Positions 1-11,231 of a stretch of DNA of 64,000 nucleotides are shown here, piece after piece. The number at the start of each line of letters is the position of its first letter. Positions within the stretch are counted from its first letter, which is position 1. The stretch covers positions 1,892,001 to 1,956,000 of the forward strand of contig JAPNXP010000018.1 in assembly GCA_028753945.1 (NCBI GenBank). The letters run 5' to 3'. The stretch comes from Hexactinellida sp. DTS-2022. Lineage: Eukaryota > Porifera > Hexactinellida. Below the pieces are notes generated by a model that searched no databases, was not told the origin of the DNA, and was given only the letters and a program-made list of their open reading frames with translations. The position numbers and the translations under genes are program-made.

Positions 1-2138
1 GGTTTATTGATAGTGCCTCCAAAGGAACATGCTGTCGGCACAGGCTGCAATTTTGGATTTTTTTTTTCGCCATGTCATCATCACTATGAAGGTGTTAAAT
101 TATTTCAGAAAGGTGTTTCAGAAGGCAACGACCCTTTAGAGTGGTGGAAGTTTCCATTCAGCTCACTTCATTAAATAGATATTCAAGTTTCAGTAGAATA
201 TAATCTGTAATGACTCAGCATTTTTTAAGTGGGTGTTGGGTCATCACCCAACATTAACTAACCCATTTTAAATATCGAATTAACAAAATTGTAAATACAC
301 ATTTTTTTAACGATGTAATCATCACCTCAAGGTGTCAAGACCCACTTGTATAGGTGGCACGTGCCATAAGGACCAATTGATAAATTGAAAGTTTGTTTCT
401 ATCTTCTATGATCTCTGAGATTTATGATATTTAATTAATTAGTATAAATAATTATTAATATTATTTATAATATGACACCAATTTCAATGTCAACATACAA
501 TTATTAAGTTCAATTATTTTGTCATAAATAATTAATTAATTAATTTATCTATCAAATTTCAATTCCGCACACTCGATAACCTCTAATATACAAATTGGAA
601 GCTACTATATAAGTTAAATACAAACTGAAATATTTATAATTAATTACGTCAGTATATTAACAGTGCAATTATATTCTCGCAGAAGTAAATATAATCACAT
701 AATATGTCGTTGTTATGAAATATATAATCTTAATTTTCAATTGCAAAATAGAAGCCAGCTTGCATTCACAAGTTAAATCAATATAATTGTAGCAAGTTGA
801 AACAATAGTGAAAGATTTAACAAGTTAAATCAATATAATTATTACAAGTTGAAACAATGGAATTAGATTTCACAGTTTTACTGAAATTGAAGTGTGAGTA
901 AACAAAGAAATTTCAACCCCCATTTATGGCAGAAATAAAACTCTTTATTAAAAGTTTTCTTCTCCCATCAGACGCAGAATTTTATGGTGAATCCAAATGT
1001 GAAATAAAATTTGGGGGTTTAATAAAATATTTTTTGAGTTATGGACCAGACAAATTTTGAAAGGTGTTAAAGATGTGTAAAAAAATTGTTAATCAAAAAT
1101 CGTAACCCCAGGTGCAAATTAGACGGTCCCATCGCACCTACATGCCAAGTTTCAGCCCATCAACTATAAAGCTCAGGCCAGGGCACCGTCTACGGAGAAA
1201 AAAAAAAAAAAAAAAAAAAAAAATAAAGGCAGTGAGATTAGAACTGGGCCACTATACTATAGTATAGTCGGCACAGTAAAAAATACAAAATTGCAGCCTG
1301 TGCCGACGCATGTTCCTTTGGTGGCACTATATTTTGTTGGTGGTTTATTGATAGTGCCTCCAAAGAACATGCTGTCGGCGCAGGCTGCAATTTTGTATTT
1401 TTTTTCGCCAAGTCATCAACGCCCAAGGTGTGAAGAACCATTTGTTAATTGGTCGGAGTTACAAGGAACGGTAGATAAATTTGAATTTAGTTTCTATCAT
1501 AAACCATCAAGAGTTTAATGCCATTCATTCATTATGTATTAATAATAAATTATATTATTAGTAATTTATTTTAGCAATGTTATCCACGGTTGTTTGAGTT
1601 GAGTCAACAAATTCCTTATATTATTATAATTTATTTAATCCATTGTATAGTAATACTAGAATTAAATAGAAGCCAGCTGGAATTTATAAGTTGAATCAAT
1701 TTAATTATCGCAAGTTGAAACAATAGTGAAAGATTTAACAAGTTAAATCAATATAATTATTACAAGTTGAAACAATGGAATTAGATTTCACAGTTTTATT
1801 GAAATTGAAGTGTTGAGTAAACAAAGGAATTTCAACCCCCATTTATGGCAGAAATTAAACCAATTTTAACAAATTTTCTTCTCCCATCAGACGCAAAATT
1901 TTAAGATGAATCTAAATATGAAATAAAATTTTGGGGTTTATTAAAACATATTTTGAGTTATGGACCAGACAAATTTTGAAAGGTGTTAAAGATGTGTCAA
2001 AAATTTGTTAATCAAAAATCGTAACCCCAGGTGCAAATTAGACGGTCCCATCGCACCTACATGCCAAGTTTCAGCCCATCAACTATAAAGCTCTGGCCAG
2101 GGCACCGTCTACGGAGACCCCAGTATTCCAATACTGTT
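1..2138. repeat. Diverged tandem duplication (two units)
   Basis: Both units begin with ggtttattgatagtgcctcc (positions 1 and 1341). They run through an AT-rich stretch into a well-conserved block, 795-1198 in unit 1 and about 1720-2118 in unit 2. That block carries shared landmarks such as gacggtcccatcgcacctac and gggcaccgtctacggag. The copies differ by scattered substitutions and small indels, so the duplication is not recent. An A-run at 1199-1222 interrupts unit 1. No coding potential is convincing; the short ORFs here are products of the repeat. Confidence 0.85.
1279..1405. repeat. 52-bp-arm hairpin at the duplication junction
   Basis: Arms at about 1279-1331 and 1351-1405 are reverse complements with a few mismatches; both contain ttgcagcctg or its complement and atagtgcc or its complement. 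The loop is about 20 bp. The right arm is also the first 60 bases of the window, so the hairpin marks the boundary of each tandem unit and may be a MITE that was duplicated with it. Confidence 0.75.
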
Positions 2139-2159
2139 CCTATTCCAATACCAGGGCAC

Positions 2160-2575
2160 CGTCTACGGAGGCCCAGTATTCCAATACTGGGCCACTATAC
2201 TATAGTATAGTCGGCACAGTAAAAATAAAGGCAGTGATTCCAATACTGGGCCACTATACTATAGTATAGTCGGCACAGTAAAAAAATAAATAATAATAAA
2301 GGCAGTGATTCCAATACTGGGCCACTATACTATAGTATAGTCGGCACAGTAATAATATCGATAAAGGCAGTGATTCCAATACTGGGCCACTATACTATAG
2401 TATAGTCGGCACAGTAATAATAATAATAAAAATAAAAATAAAGGCAGTGATTCCAATACTGGGCCACTATACTATAGTATAGTCGGCACAGTAAAAATAA
2501 TAATAATAATAATAAAGGCAGTGATTCCAATACTGGGCCACTATACTAAAGTATAGTCGGCACAGTAACAAGAGA
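2160..2575. repeat. Minisatellite with 18-bp palindrome core
   Basis: Six copies of a ~42-bp core (ttccaatactgggccac, then the palindrome actatactatagtatagt, then cggcacagt) are separated by variable A/AAT-rich spacers ending in aaaggcagtga. Core copies start near 2179, 2238, 2309, 2374, 2449 and 2525. The cores are nearly invariant while spacer lengths vary from about 17 to 35 bp. The last copy carries a substitution in the palindrome. A single core also occurs at 1248-1276. Confidence 0.9.
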
Positions 2576-3316
2576 ATCCTAACTGATTACAAAACAATAT
2601 CAAATATAATGGATGAAATATATGCCATTGGCATCGAATATTCCGGGGCAGTCACTGTTTCGCCCAGGCATAAAAGTGTTGATATTCGGTAAATTTTGGT
2701 ATTGGTTCGTGATAATTTGGACGGATCTACCATGGATAGCTATTTTTTATTGATTTCGAGTCGACCCAACAAATTTGGTTAGGTGGAACTAAAAATTCTA
2801 AAACGATCAATATCATCTCTGCTCGAAAGGTGATAAAATAACATAAATCGTTGACAATAGCTTCTAGTTTCGCACGAAACTAGTTGTTTCGGATGAAGCA
2901 ATTCAGATCGTTTAGAACAAAACTAATTAGGTTCGGATGAACATAATTCAAATCGGTAAACCGCCATGTAGCACTTAGGTATAGCAGAATCATTGTCCTG
3001 TCCTGTGTCTAAAAGTTAATAGATAGCGAATTAAGCAGGAAATTTTGATCGAGATATAAAGGACTATTTGGAAAAAAGTTACACAATATGTAAACAACCT
3101 TTCGGAAAAGTATTTTCTTACTAGGAGAAATTAAAAAGTTAAATAACACTACCGCATTATTTTAGAAAAATGAAAAAGTTCGACTCCACTGATATATGCC
3201 ATAAAACGAGAACAAATTAGCCTTTTAGGAATCAACTTTAAGGCTAACAAATCATTTATCTGTCAAAAATGGCAAATTGACAAAAAACGTACTAAGAGTA
3301 GATTTAGGATTTGAGG
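2576..3316. other. No gene recognised
   Basis: AT-rich sequence with no ORF of note, no TIR pair and no clear repeat shared with the rest of the window. Confidence 0.5.
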
Positions 3317-3537
3317 TCACGGTAGTGACGACAGATTCTGGATTACTGCTAGCCTCTCTTCCAAGGTTTCTATTCGATCCTCCAAATTTGCAACCTTTTC
3401 TAACAGCATCTGATTGTCCTCCAAAATCTGCACGTTTTTGTTTTCGAGAGTAGAAATACGAGAATTTAGACCTTTGAATTTCGCTTCGATTTGAGTCAGT
3501 ACGCGTTTCCCTGGCGAAACGCGAATTACCTTTGTAC
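3317..3537 (-). CDS. Candidate terminal exon encoding a coiled coil
   Basis: On the minus strand a pyrimidine-rich tract ending tttactttag (3' splice-acceptor-like, AG at 3538-3539) precedes an open frame of about 73 codons ending in TGA at 3317. The translation is lysine/arginine-rich at first, then a regular heptad pattern follows: LNSRISTLENKN, ILEDNQMLLEKVANLEDRIE, TLEERLAVIQNL, with Leu/Ile/Val at a and d positions over about 45 residues. That is typical of a dimeric or trimeric parallel coiled coil at a protein C-terminus. The same pattern could belong to the N-terminal coiled coil of a LINE ORF1 protein, but no RRM-like or zinc-knuckle sequence is nearby. The partner exons and the protein identity are unknown. 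The start is set by the acceptor, not by a methionine. Confidence 0.4.
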
Positions 3538-3571
3538 CTAAAGTAAAAAATATACATTGGATCCAAGTCAA

Positions 3572-4496
3572 TATATTACAGCTAAAAATAATATTCCCTC
3601 TATTACAACAAAACCATGAAATTCCAAATAATATTATAGACCTTCAGCACAAATCATTTCGGTTAATGAAATAAAATTGCCGCATTATTGAATATCCAGG
3701 AAGGTGTCAATCAAAATTTAGTTACCTTTGATTTCTATCCGAATACTATCGTATGATAATTATCTGAGCAAAATTGTGATAAGATAATGTGAATAGTTAA
3801 TATTAGTTTGCCCAGTTTTGGTTTTTGCTTAAATATTACAGTTTGTTATTGATATTTTAAGCTTACTCTGCATACCTAGTCTACAAAGTGTCACTAATTG
3901 GACTACAATAGAGATTTTCGGATCATTTGGGAACTCAAGCTTTTTCAGAGATATCGCCTTAAGCTGGACACAGTGTACAATCGTTTGATACATTTAAGGT
4001 AAATAGTAAAGACGTTCAATGACCAATCAAAATTACGCAGAAATAAGATATTTGTGGCGATTTAATTTTCAGAATTAAAGAGTAAAATTGAAAGTTTGAA
4101 ACTCAAAAATAAATCACAGATTATTGATACAATGGTAGTTTCAAAATGTAGGAATTATCGATGTATAGATTTATGTCCTGGTGGTAAATAATTCTAGAAA
4201 TACAAAGAGGGAGGGAATAGCTTATATGGAGGTCGGGATTAATTTTTAATACACGAATTGCCAAAAGTTAACATGACATTATTTCAAGTCATTGAATCTT
4301 TTGAGGTAATAAGACAGCGATAATAATAGAGAATGTGAACACTGGATTGAAATTAACATGGGCGATTAAATGGATTATTTCAGTAATATAATTTCCTGAG
4401 TCTAAAGAAAGTACAAGCTTACGAAGAATGTATATAAAATACACTTTAAAACATTATTGATATTCAAACCTTAAACGTTGTATATGTTAATTATAC
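3572..4496. other. No gene recognised
   Basis: AT-rich intergenic or intronic sequence. No ORF with codon-like composition and no paired terminal repeats were seen. If the coiled-coil exon is real, this would be its upstream intron. Confidence 0.4.
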
Positions 4497-4855
4497 TAGA
4501 ACTGAAACGAATATACAGAATATTCGAATATTCGTCCGAAATCATTGAACGAATATTCGTTCGTTTCAAAACGAAGATTCTTTTTGATGAAAATTGGATT
4601 TAAACGGATATTCGTTGACTACTTTTGGACAACAACATGATTTTTTGTTTGCTTGCGAGTCATCGTAATTATAAATTCCTACCTAAACTAGCTTAATTTT
4701 GAAACTATGATTAAACCATTGTAATATTAACAAAACCTATTTCCAATGTACTTAGGTTCTGAAATTGATTAATGCTTAGTCATCGAAAAGAACGAATATT
4801 CGTTCGTTAACAAAAAAGTTCGATCGTTTCATATCGAATATTCGTTTAAGCCTTA
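4497..4855 (+). mobile_element. Degraded hAT MITE (GAATATTCG family)
   Basis: This is a diverged relative of the 413-bp MITEs at 8511-8923 and 11377-11789. It starts TAGAACTGAAACGAATATAC and ends CGAATATTCGTTTAAGCCTTA, and shares the internal landmarks cgttgactactttt and aatgcttagtcatc. It is dense in the palindromic motif CGAATATTCG. The TSD is no longer recognisable, so this is an older insertion than its two relatives. Confidence 0.8.
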
Positions 4856-5316
4856 ATATTCTCTTCATATTTGAAACTTGGATACATTTTATAACAGTTA
4901 TCAACCAAAATCATAATCAAAATTGGGGTGATAAGGCCAATTATTTGAATAAACGATAAAATTCAATGAATAACGATATAAGATCGATAGCCTCAACTTG
5001 TAGTTATCGTAATGATATAAACTACATTCAATTGTACAAAATAAGATCCAAGTTGCGCAGGGGGGGAACAATCGACAGATACTTGACCCATAGCCAGGTG
5101 GTGGGTCCCATTTAAAATAATATTTCATGAAGTACCTGGTACTTCATGGAGAGTACGAATCAATATTATTGCGAAATTTTGCAGCAAATTATCAATAATT
5201 TACACTAAGGGTAATTTTTTTATATCTTATCACACCTAAAGGTGAGAATTGCTGACTAATTAAAATTGTAAAAAAAATTAAAAAGTGTGTTTTTGGGTAA
5301 AAATGCTCATAGGAGG
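4856..5316. other. No gene; short near-perfect palindrome
   Basis: AT-rich. A palindrome with 11-bp arms (catgaagtacc / ggtacttcatg) sits near 5127-5149, and a weaker version, aagtacttggtacttcg, near 6026-6042. Nothing else is recognised. Confidence 0.5.
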
Positions 5317-5324
5317 ACTTCAGG

Positions 5325-5899
5325 CAGGCACGGATCCACCGGGGGGGTGCGGGGGGGTGCGCACCCCCCCAACTCTTCATGAGATTGGACTCAGAGACTT
5401 ACATTTCACAGATAGCTAAATTAGAGTAATAATTACCAGGTAAGGTAACAGCAAATGAAAATCGAAGCTGTTAACAGCTAGATGCTGACCAATGAATAAT
5501 TGAAATATTATAAGATAATCATATAGTTTCATTTTCACTGTTATGTAAATACGATATGCAATTCGAATCCAAACATTTTTGAGAATAACTTTCTTTGCAT
5601 GTCCCTTTTCCTTAATTTTATGATACAACTATTGAATTTGAACAGCTTGAATTGGCTGTTAACAGCTAGAATTGGCTGTTAACAGCTTAAAGAAGTCTTA
5701 AATGCAGTTAAGGTTAATGCCAATAGGAGACAAATTCTTAGGTGTTAACAGCTAGTAGTTAGCTGTTAACAGCAAGTAGTTAGCTGTTAACAGCAAACAG
5801 CCAAAAATGGCTGTTAACAGCAGATTCACCACCCCTGATAATTACGCAATGGTATAAATTTGCACCCCCCCCACTAATTCTAGCCTGAATCCGTCCTTG
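5325..5899. mobile_element. Non-autonomous hAT-type element with 8-bp TSD
   Basis: The ends are CAGGCACGGATCCA at 5325 and its imperfect complement (read inward CAAGGACGGATTCA) at 5899. They are flanked by the direct repeat ACTTCAGG at 5317-5324 and 5900-5907. An 8-bp duplication with CA..G ends fits the hAT superfamily. G/C homopolymer runs lie just inside both ends. The interior holds a cluster of GCTGTTAACAGC palindromes and no transposase. Confidence 0.85.
5467..5825. repeat. Cluster of GCTGTTAACAGC palindromes
   Basis: The 12-bp perfect palindrome gctgttaacagc (or a one-base variant) occurs at least seven times, at about 5467, 5652, 5675, 5742, 5765, 5786 and 5810. Spacing in the right-hand cluster is about 22 bp, with the spacer tagtagtta repeated. 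The cluster lies wholly inside the hAT-type element and probably represents subterminal repeats. Confidence 0.85.
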
Positions 5900-5907
5900 A
5901 CTTCAGG

Positions 5908-6452
5908 GACTAGATGTAATTACCTTCGTATCAATTTATGCTAATCTGACACAGGTGACAACTCCAGAGTGTCATTGTGGCAAATACTGAATGGGTGTAG
6001 GGGTCCAAAAGCAATAAATTCGTTAAGTACTTGGTACTTCGTGAGGAGGGGTGGGTGGGTATGCCCTAAGAATATTTTTTTCCATGAAGTCACCTATGGG
6101 TTAGTATTCTTAAGATTGACCCCCCCTGAGTTGCGTGGAGTGGATGACTCTTATAAAAAATGAATTTACAATAATTATACGTGTTTTATTGGTAATACGA
6201 CTGTTACAGAGAATCACGAGAAAGTTTCAAAATAAATTAAGCCAGTTTCACTTAGCATAGTAGGGTCTATTAATTGGAAAATAACCTATATAAACAAACT
6301 AAACAAGAGCCTAGTGATATGCACAAATTGTTTGTGATTACACAAGCTTGAAACAGCGGGGGAAATGAAGTTGGCGGTAATAAGCATTTTGGAGCAGAAA
6401 TCCACTCGTCAATTAATTAACATACAAGTTTCGATTAAGTTGTTTAATATTT
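5908..6452. other. No gene recognised
   Basis: AT-rich with one short ORF (5969-6163, +) of no recognisable family and containing homopolymer G/C runs. Judged non-coding. Confidence 0.4.
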
Positions 6453-6460
6453 GTTTAGTC

Positions 6461-7041
6461 CAGGGCTTTTCATGAGTCACCGAGTCAACTGACTCGAGTC
6501 ACCGAGTCATCTGACTCGTGACAAAATTCAGTAACTCGAGTCACCGAGAAATAGAATCGTGACAAAATTCAGTACTTGAGTCACCGAGTCTATTGACTAG
6601 TGAAAAATTCATTGACTCGAGTCAGCGAGTCTGACTCAATAACTCGTGGTGACTAGCGAGTCATCAGGTCAATTAGATAATATATTTTGAAATCCATATG
6701 GGTTTTTCGAATTCTGATTACAATCAGATTAGTAAAATAAACAGGTATATACTCAATTTCCAATGCCTATTCTTACCACAGTTACACATCGATAATTCGC
6801 TAATCCTGACTCGATGACTCACGAGTCCAGACTCGAATACTCGCGAGTCAGGACTCGCCTCACCGAGTCAATTGACTCGTGACAAAATTCGATGACTCGA
6901 GTCTCCGAATCAATTGACTCGTGACAAATTTCGATGACTCGAATCACCGAGTCAATTGACTAGTGACAAATTTCGATGACTCGATGACTCGATGTGACTC
7001 GCGAGTGATCGAGTCAATCAAATGACTCGTGGAAAGTCCTG
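6461..7041. mobile_element. hAT-type element with GACTCG subterminal repeats
   Basis: The ends are CAGGGCTTTTCATGAGTCAC at 6461 and, read inward from 7041, CAGGACTTTCCACGAGTCAT. Flanking 8-mers gtttagtc and gttttctc match at 6 of 8 positions, a plausible decayed TSD. Both terminal thirds are dense in degenerate units of GACTCG, GAGTCACCGAGTCA and GACTCGTGACAAAATTC, while the middle (about 6665-6780) is unique AT-rich sequence. No transposase is present. Confidence 0.75.
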
Positions 7042-7164
7042 GTTTTCTCCTTGCGTTTAACTTACTAAACGTATAATACGTTATACGCGTAATAAGAAAA
7101 TGTTATGCATTGCTGCAAATAAATAGAATCACAAAATGATGTGCATAGTCTCATAAACGAAGTG

Positions 7165-8165
7165 ATCAAAATGTGGACTATGGATACTGTCGAAGGCCAT
7201 TGTAAAATAGAGGGGACTACTTTATCTCAATTATTCGTAATGGTAGACCTGAATATGTTTTGTAACTATATGGGAACATCCGAATATGATATATAGAACC
7301 TTTCAGAATTTAAATATGTCATCATCTGATGACGTAATCGTCAATTTTCGTTCGAATTATCATGTTTTTAAGCCCTGTTTTAACACAGTTAAACGCGTTA
7401 TATCTGTTCAACATTGGTACATGGTGATACCCAGAACAAGTTAAATAAAATATATCAAAATTATAATAGGAATATTGACACATTCCTCGGTTGTCAGGCA
7501 AATGTATATTTCCTAAAATGAGCCATAACACCAAAACTATAATTGTTATGTAAACTGGAATACGCCTCATCTATCCGCAATAGGTAACTTCCTATTCATC
7601 GATAGTACATTTTCTATGCCTTACTTTAATACTTTTTGAGTTTATAAGATAATTAACTCGTATTCCGTAAATGGTACTGAGCTCATAAACTCAAAAAGTA
7701 TCAAAGTAAGGCATAGAAAATGTACTATCGATGAATAGGAAGTTACCTATTGCGGATAGATGAGGCGTAGTCTAGTTTACATAACATTTATAGTTTTGGT
7801 GTTATGGCTCATTTTAGGAAATATACATTTGCCTGACAACCGGGGAATGTGTCAATATTCCTAATATAATTTTGATATATTTTAATTAACTAGTTCTGGG
7901 TATCACCATGTACCAATGTTGAACAGATATAACGCGTTTAACTGTGTTAAAACAGGGCTTAAAAACATGATAATTCGAACGAAAATTGACGATTACGTCA
8001 TCAGATGATGACATATTTCAATTCTGAAAGGTTCTATATATCATATTCGGATGTTCCCATATAGTTACAAAACATATTCAGGTCTACCATTACGAATAAT
8101 TGAGATAAAGTAGTCCCCTCTATTTTACAATGGCCTTCGACAGTATCCATAGTCCACATTTTGAT
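7165..8165. repeat. 1-kb near-perfect inverted repeat, 40-bp loop
   Basis: Arms 7165-7644 and 7685-8165 (480 and 481 bp) are reverse complements with only a few differences, around a 40-bp AT-rich loop. One arm has an open frame of 82 codons (7322-7570, -). The matching strand of the other arm is interrupted by TAA codons, and a diverged relative at 51.8-52.4 kb has indels relative to it, so coding is not supported. Sequence continuing past 8165 to about 8300 also resembles the 52-kb copy, so the right arm is the parental orientation and the left arm an inverted duplicate. Confidence 0.9.
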
Positions 8166-8502
8166 AACAGTGAATAGGCCTTATTATAACGTAGGTCACG
8201 AGTGATGTTATTATTTCATTATGAATTTTATTTGGTATATTAATACAAATCTATAATATCAACCCATGATTATTGGCAATAAATTAACTAATAACCTAGT
8301 CTCACCAACGGAAAATATCATATTACTTAGAATTTAAAGGGCCTAGACTGCTACTGATCGTGATCATCCCAGGGAAAGGGTATACTGGGCATTTAGGTGG
8401 AATAAGCTACTTTTTTTGTAATCCCTAATCACTTTATCATTGCTTCCATTGCCTCCATTGAATTCAAAATAGTTTCAAGCATAGGAATTCAAGTTTTGAC
8501 TC
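8166..8502. other. Flank of inverted repeat, no gene
   Basis: The first ~130 bp resemble the region after 52300 (shared phrases such as ttatataacg aaggtcacga in diverged form). The rest is unique AT-rich sequence with no recognisable feature. Confidence 0.5.
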
Positions 8503-8510
8503 ATATAAAC

Positions 8511-8923
8511 TAGGGCTGAAACGAATATTCGAAATGTAACGAACGAACCTTTTTCTAAACGAACGAATATTCGAATATTCGTTCGTTTGGATGACTAAGC
8601 ATTAAATCAATTTCTAGGGACAAAATACATTGGAAAATAGGTTTTTGATCAAGTTATAATGGTATAATAACAGTTACGAAGTGTATTATATACAAGTTAA
8701 CTAATAATCAGCTAGTTTAAGTGGGAATTTATAATTACGATATCTCTAACCTATACAAAAGTCTTGTTCTTGCCCAAAACTAGTCAACGAATATACGTTT
8801 CAATCTAATATTCGTCCAAACGAATATTCGTTTCGTAACGAATATTCGTTTGCAAACGAACGAATATTCGTTCAATCATTTCGAACGAATATTCGAATAT
8901 TCGGTATATTCGTTTCAGCCCTA
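8511..8923 (-). mobile_element. 413-bp hAT MITE, perfect 8-bp TSD (copy A)
   Basis: TIRs TAGGGCTGAAACGAATAT at both ends are flanked by perfect direct repeats atataaac (8503-8510 and 8924-8931). The length is 413 bp, exactly that of copy B at 11377-11789, to which it appears virtually identical in inverted orientation. The interior is full of CGAATATTCG palindromes and has no ORF. An 8-bp TSD and TAGGG-type ends indicate hAT mobilisation in trans. Confidence 0.95.
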
Positions 8924-8931
8924 ATATAAAC

Positions 8932-9331
8932 CATCAAATTTCTTGTTATGGTGATCCTAGCCAAAGGCATTTGAACATTAAGGAATAGTGTTTGCGGCTT
9001 ATCAAAATTACTAGGGTAAATGCAATATAATAAGTTCATTATTATTAAATTGATTGATTGATTTCAAATATATCATATAAATATGAATATAGCTACATAT
9101 ATTTAAATGAATATAATTATTTTACGTTTTCCCCCCCCGAATTTTCCTGATACTTCAGTTCAGACATAAAATATCATTTAGGCAGCATCTAATAGGTGAT
9201 GGGACTTATAGTGTAATGACATGCCTTGAAATCTGTATAGTTTTAAAATGTTGCTTCTATTCTAATATTCAAACAACAAAAATATTTACCCCGCACTGAG
9301 GCGTACTGAACACTTAATTACAAATGGGTGT
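8932..9331. other. No gene recognised
   Basis: AT-rich sequence with a C-run near 9131. No repeats or coding signal. Confidence 0.4.
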
Positions 9332-10499
9332 TTGCATTTCAAATGCGCTTCAACGCCAAACGTATTTGGCGTTTTTTAACTCGCCAAACGCGTTCGGTAC
9401 ATTTCAAATCCTCCAAATGCGTTAATAATCACTTCGTATTAATTTAACGAGGCAATTGTTATTCCCTAATCCCAAGATATTACATATACTTAAGAATTAA
9501 TTTATTGAACTAAATAATAGTACTTAAATACAATCCCGTCGCACAATTACCTTGGGTGGCTATTATATACAAGTCCCATACTATTTTGATCAACCAAATA
9601 GTGTTGTCGGTTGCCCGAACACTATGTACTATTTGGTCGACAGAACTTATTCGGTCCCAACAAAATATCTAACAATTTGGAAAATACTTTTGGTCCAAAC
9701 GAATAATCAACTATTCGGTTGCAAATTTTACAAATTAATTGTCTAACCTTAACTGTTTTATTCTATAATAAGGTAGAAGGCAGTGTGCACCATGGTTCGA
9801 TGTGTCATGGGTCAAATGGGTCACCTAAATAGATGGGCCCGATGGTCTAATTCTAATCTAACAATTTTGGACTCTCGGAAGCATTGAGATAATCTAAAAT
9901 ATATTAACTATAGCTAAGTTGCCACTACTGTATTCAAAAACTTTAAATAGATCAACCTCAAATTTTCCATTATGTATATGTACAATGTAATGATAATCAA
10001 AATAATGTAGAATTAGTCAAATTGCGACTTTCAATATTCAATTAATTCAATAAAATATACATTTAATTTTGTTTTAATATATAGCCAATTAACTGGACGC
10101 CCATGACAAGGACACTTTTAGGTGCAGTAAATAAATAACATGGGATAATCCAGTTTTGGCCTGACTTTTAGAACCGTATTACGCACCTGAACTATAATGT
10201 CTGACAGGGCTACTAAGTACGTGGATATTGATTGGTTCGAGTTAAGGAGGTCAAAATTGCAAGCGAATATTTCCCAATACAATATTCAACATTTATAGTG
10301 TAATTATTGTAGCCAAATAAAGATTATTATGGTAAGTATTATGTAAACAATATTTCGAATTTATGGATTGAAAATATCTATCTTGGTATATTAGGAGATA
10401 ATAATTACCTCGTTATTAACAGTGAGTGATTAAGAACGCATTTGGCGGAATTGCATTGCGCCAAACGCGTTTGGCGTTGAAACGCATTTGGACTGCATC
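9332..10499. mobile_element. Non-autonomous DNA element with ~140-bp TIRs
   Basis: The left end (about 9340-9480: aaatgcgcttcaacgccaaacg through tttaacgaggcaattg) and the right end (about 10380-10495, reverse complement: caaatgcgtttcaacgcc through taacgaggtaatta) form imperfect TIRs that extend inward for about 140 bp. The TIRs contain repeated GCCAAACGCGTTTGGC-like palindromes. The interior has no transposase. Exact ends and TSD were not resolved. Confidence 0.7.
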
Positions 10500-11231
10500 A
10501 GATATACCACTAGAGTAAATATATAGCATCAGTTTCAATCGAGAAGCTCTTGAAATTCTCAAATGCAACCTTGTGAGAGAAGATTCAAATCGAGAGATTT
10601 TATGGATTACAATCAGTATTTTTAAAGCCAATTAGAGGCCCACTGGCCCTCTGATTTTTCTCCATGGGCCTCTAATCTTTCTCTCTAAGAAGTGGAATTC
10701 GAGACATTCCTTTTGTTAACATTTGTAAATCATATAATTCTATGAGTTAGTTCTTCTGCAGGTGTAGCATGTAAGATGTGACATGTAGTAAATTCATTAC
10801 CACCTGAGCAGTAAATTAATTGATTTTGATTTTGGCGTTAGGACCTCTAATTGTCAGAAGGGCCCTCTTATCAAATCCTTAACAAATAATGATTACGATC
10901 ATTTGGGATCTGACTAATATCAAACAATTCGGTGTTATTTGGTGAATTAGAGTTAGGAGCTAGGAGGGAGCTGAACTGTCATGGAATTATTGAAAATACT
11001 TTTATCATACTCAGAAACAGGATTTCAAAAAGGAAAATTTTAATCGCGCCAAAATTAAGATGAGCTCACTCACACGCACCTAATACTCTTTTTGTATTAC
11101 TTTTATGGGATCATCAATCGTTTTTCGCGCGCCTAAAGATTTTCCTTAACATAAAGGGCCTGGAGCCGCATTGTGCACGCAGAATAAATCCTGCTCAGAG
11201 TCAATGATATTGCCTAAATTGGTTTCCACTA
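10500..11231. other. No gene recognised
   Basis: AT-rich; agaggcccactggccctctga (10635-10655) and a partial inverted match near 10845-10870 may be ends of a small decayed element. No coding signal. Confidence 0.3.

Noticed and set aside
7322-7570. 82-codon frame with hydrophobic N-terminus
   Set aside because: It lies in one arm of a 1-kb inverted repeat; the matching strand of the other arm carries in-frame TAA codons and the 52-kb relative has indels.
9775-9835. Possible tRNA-like B-box (ggttcgatg) hinting at a SINE
   Set aside because: No matching A-box at the right distance, no cloverleaf and no poly-A or 3' tail; coincidence in AT-rich sequence.
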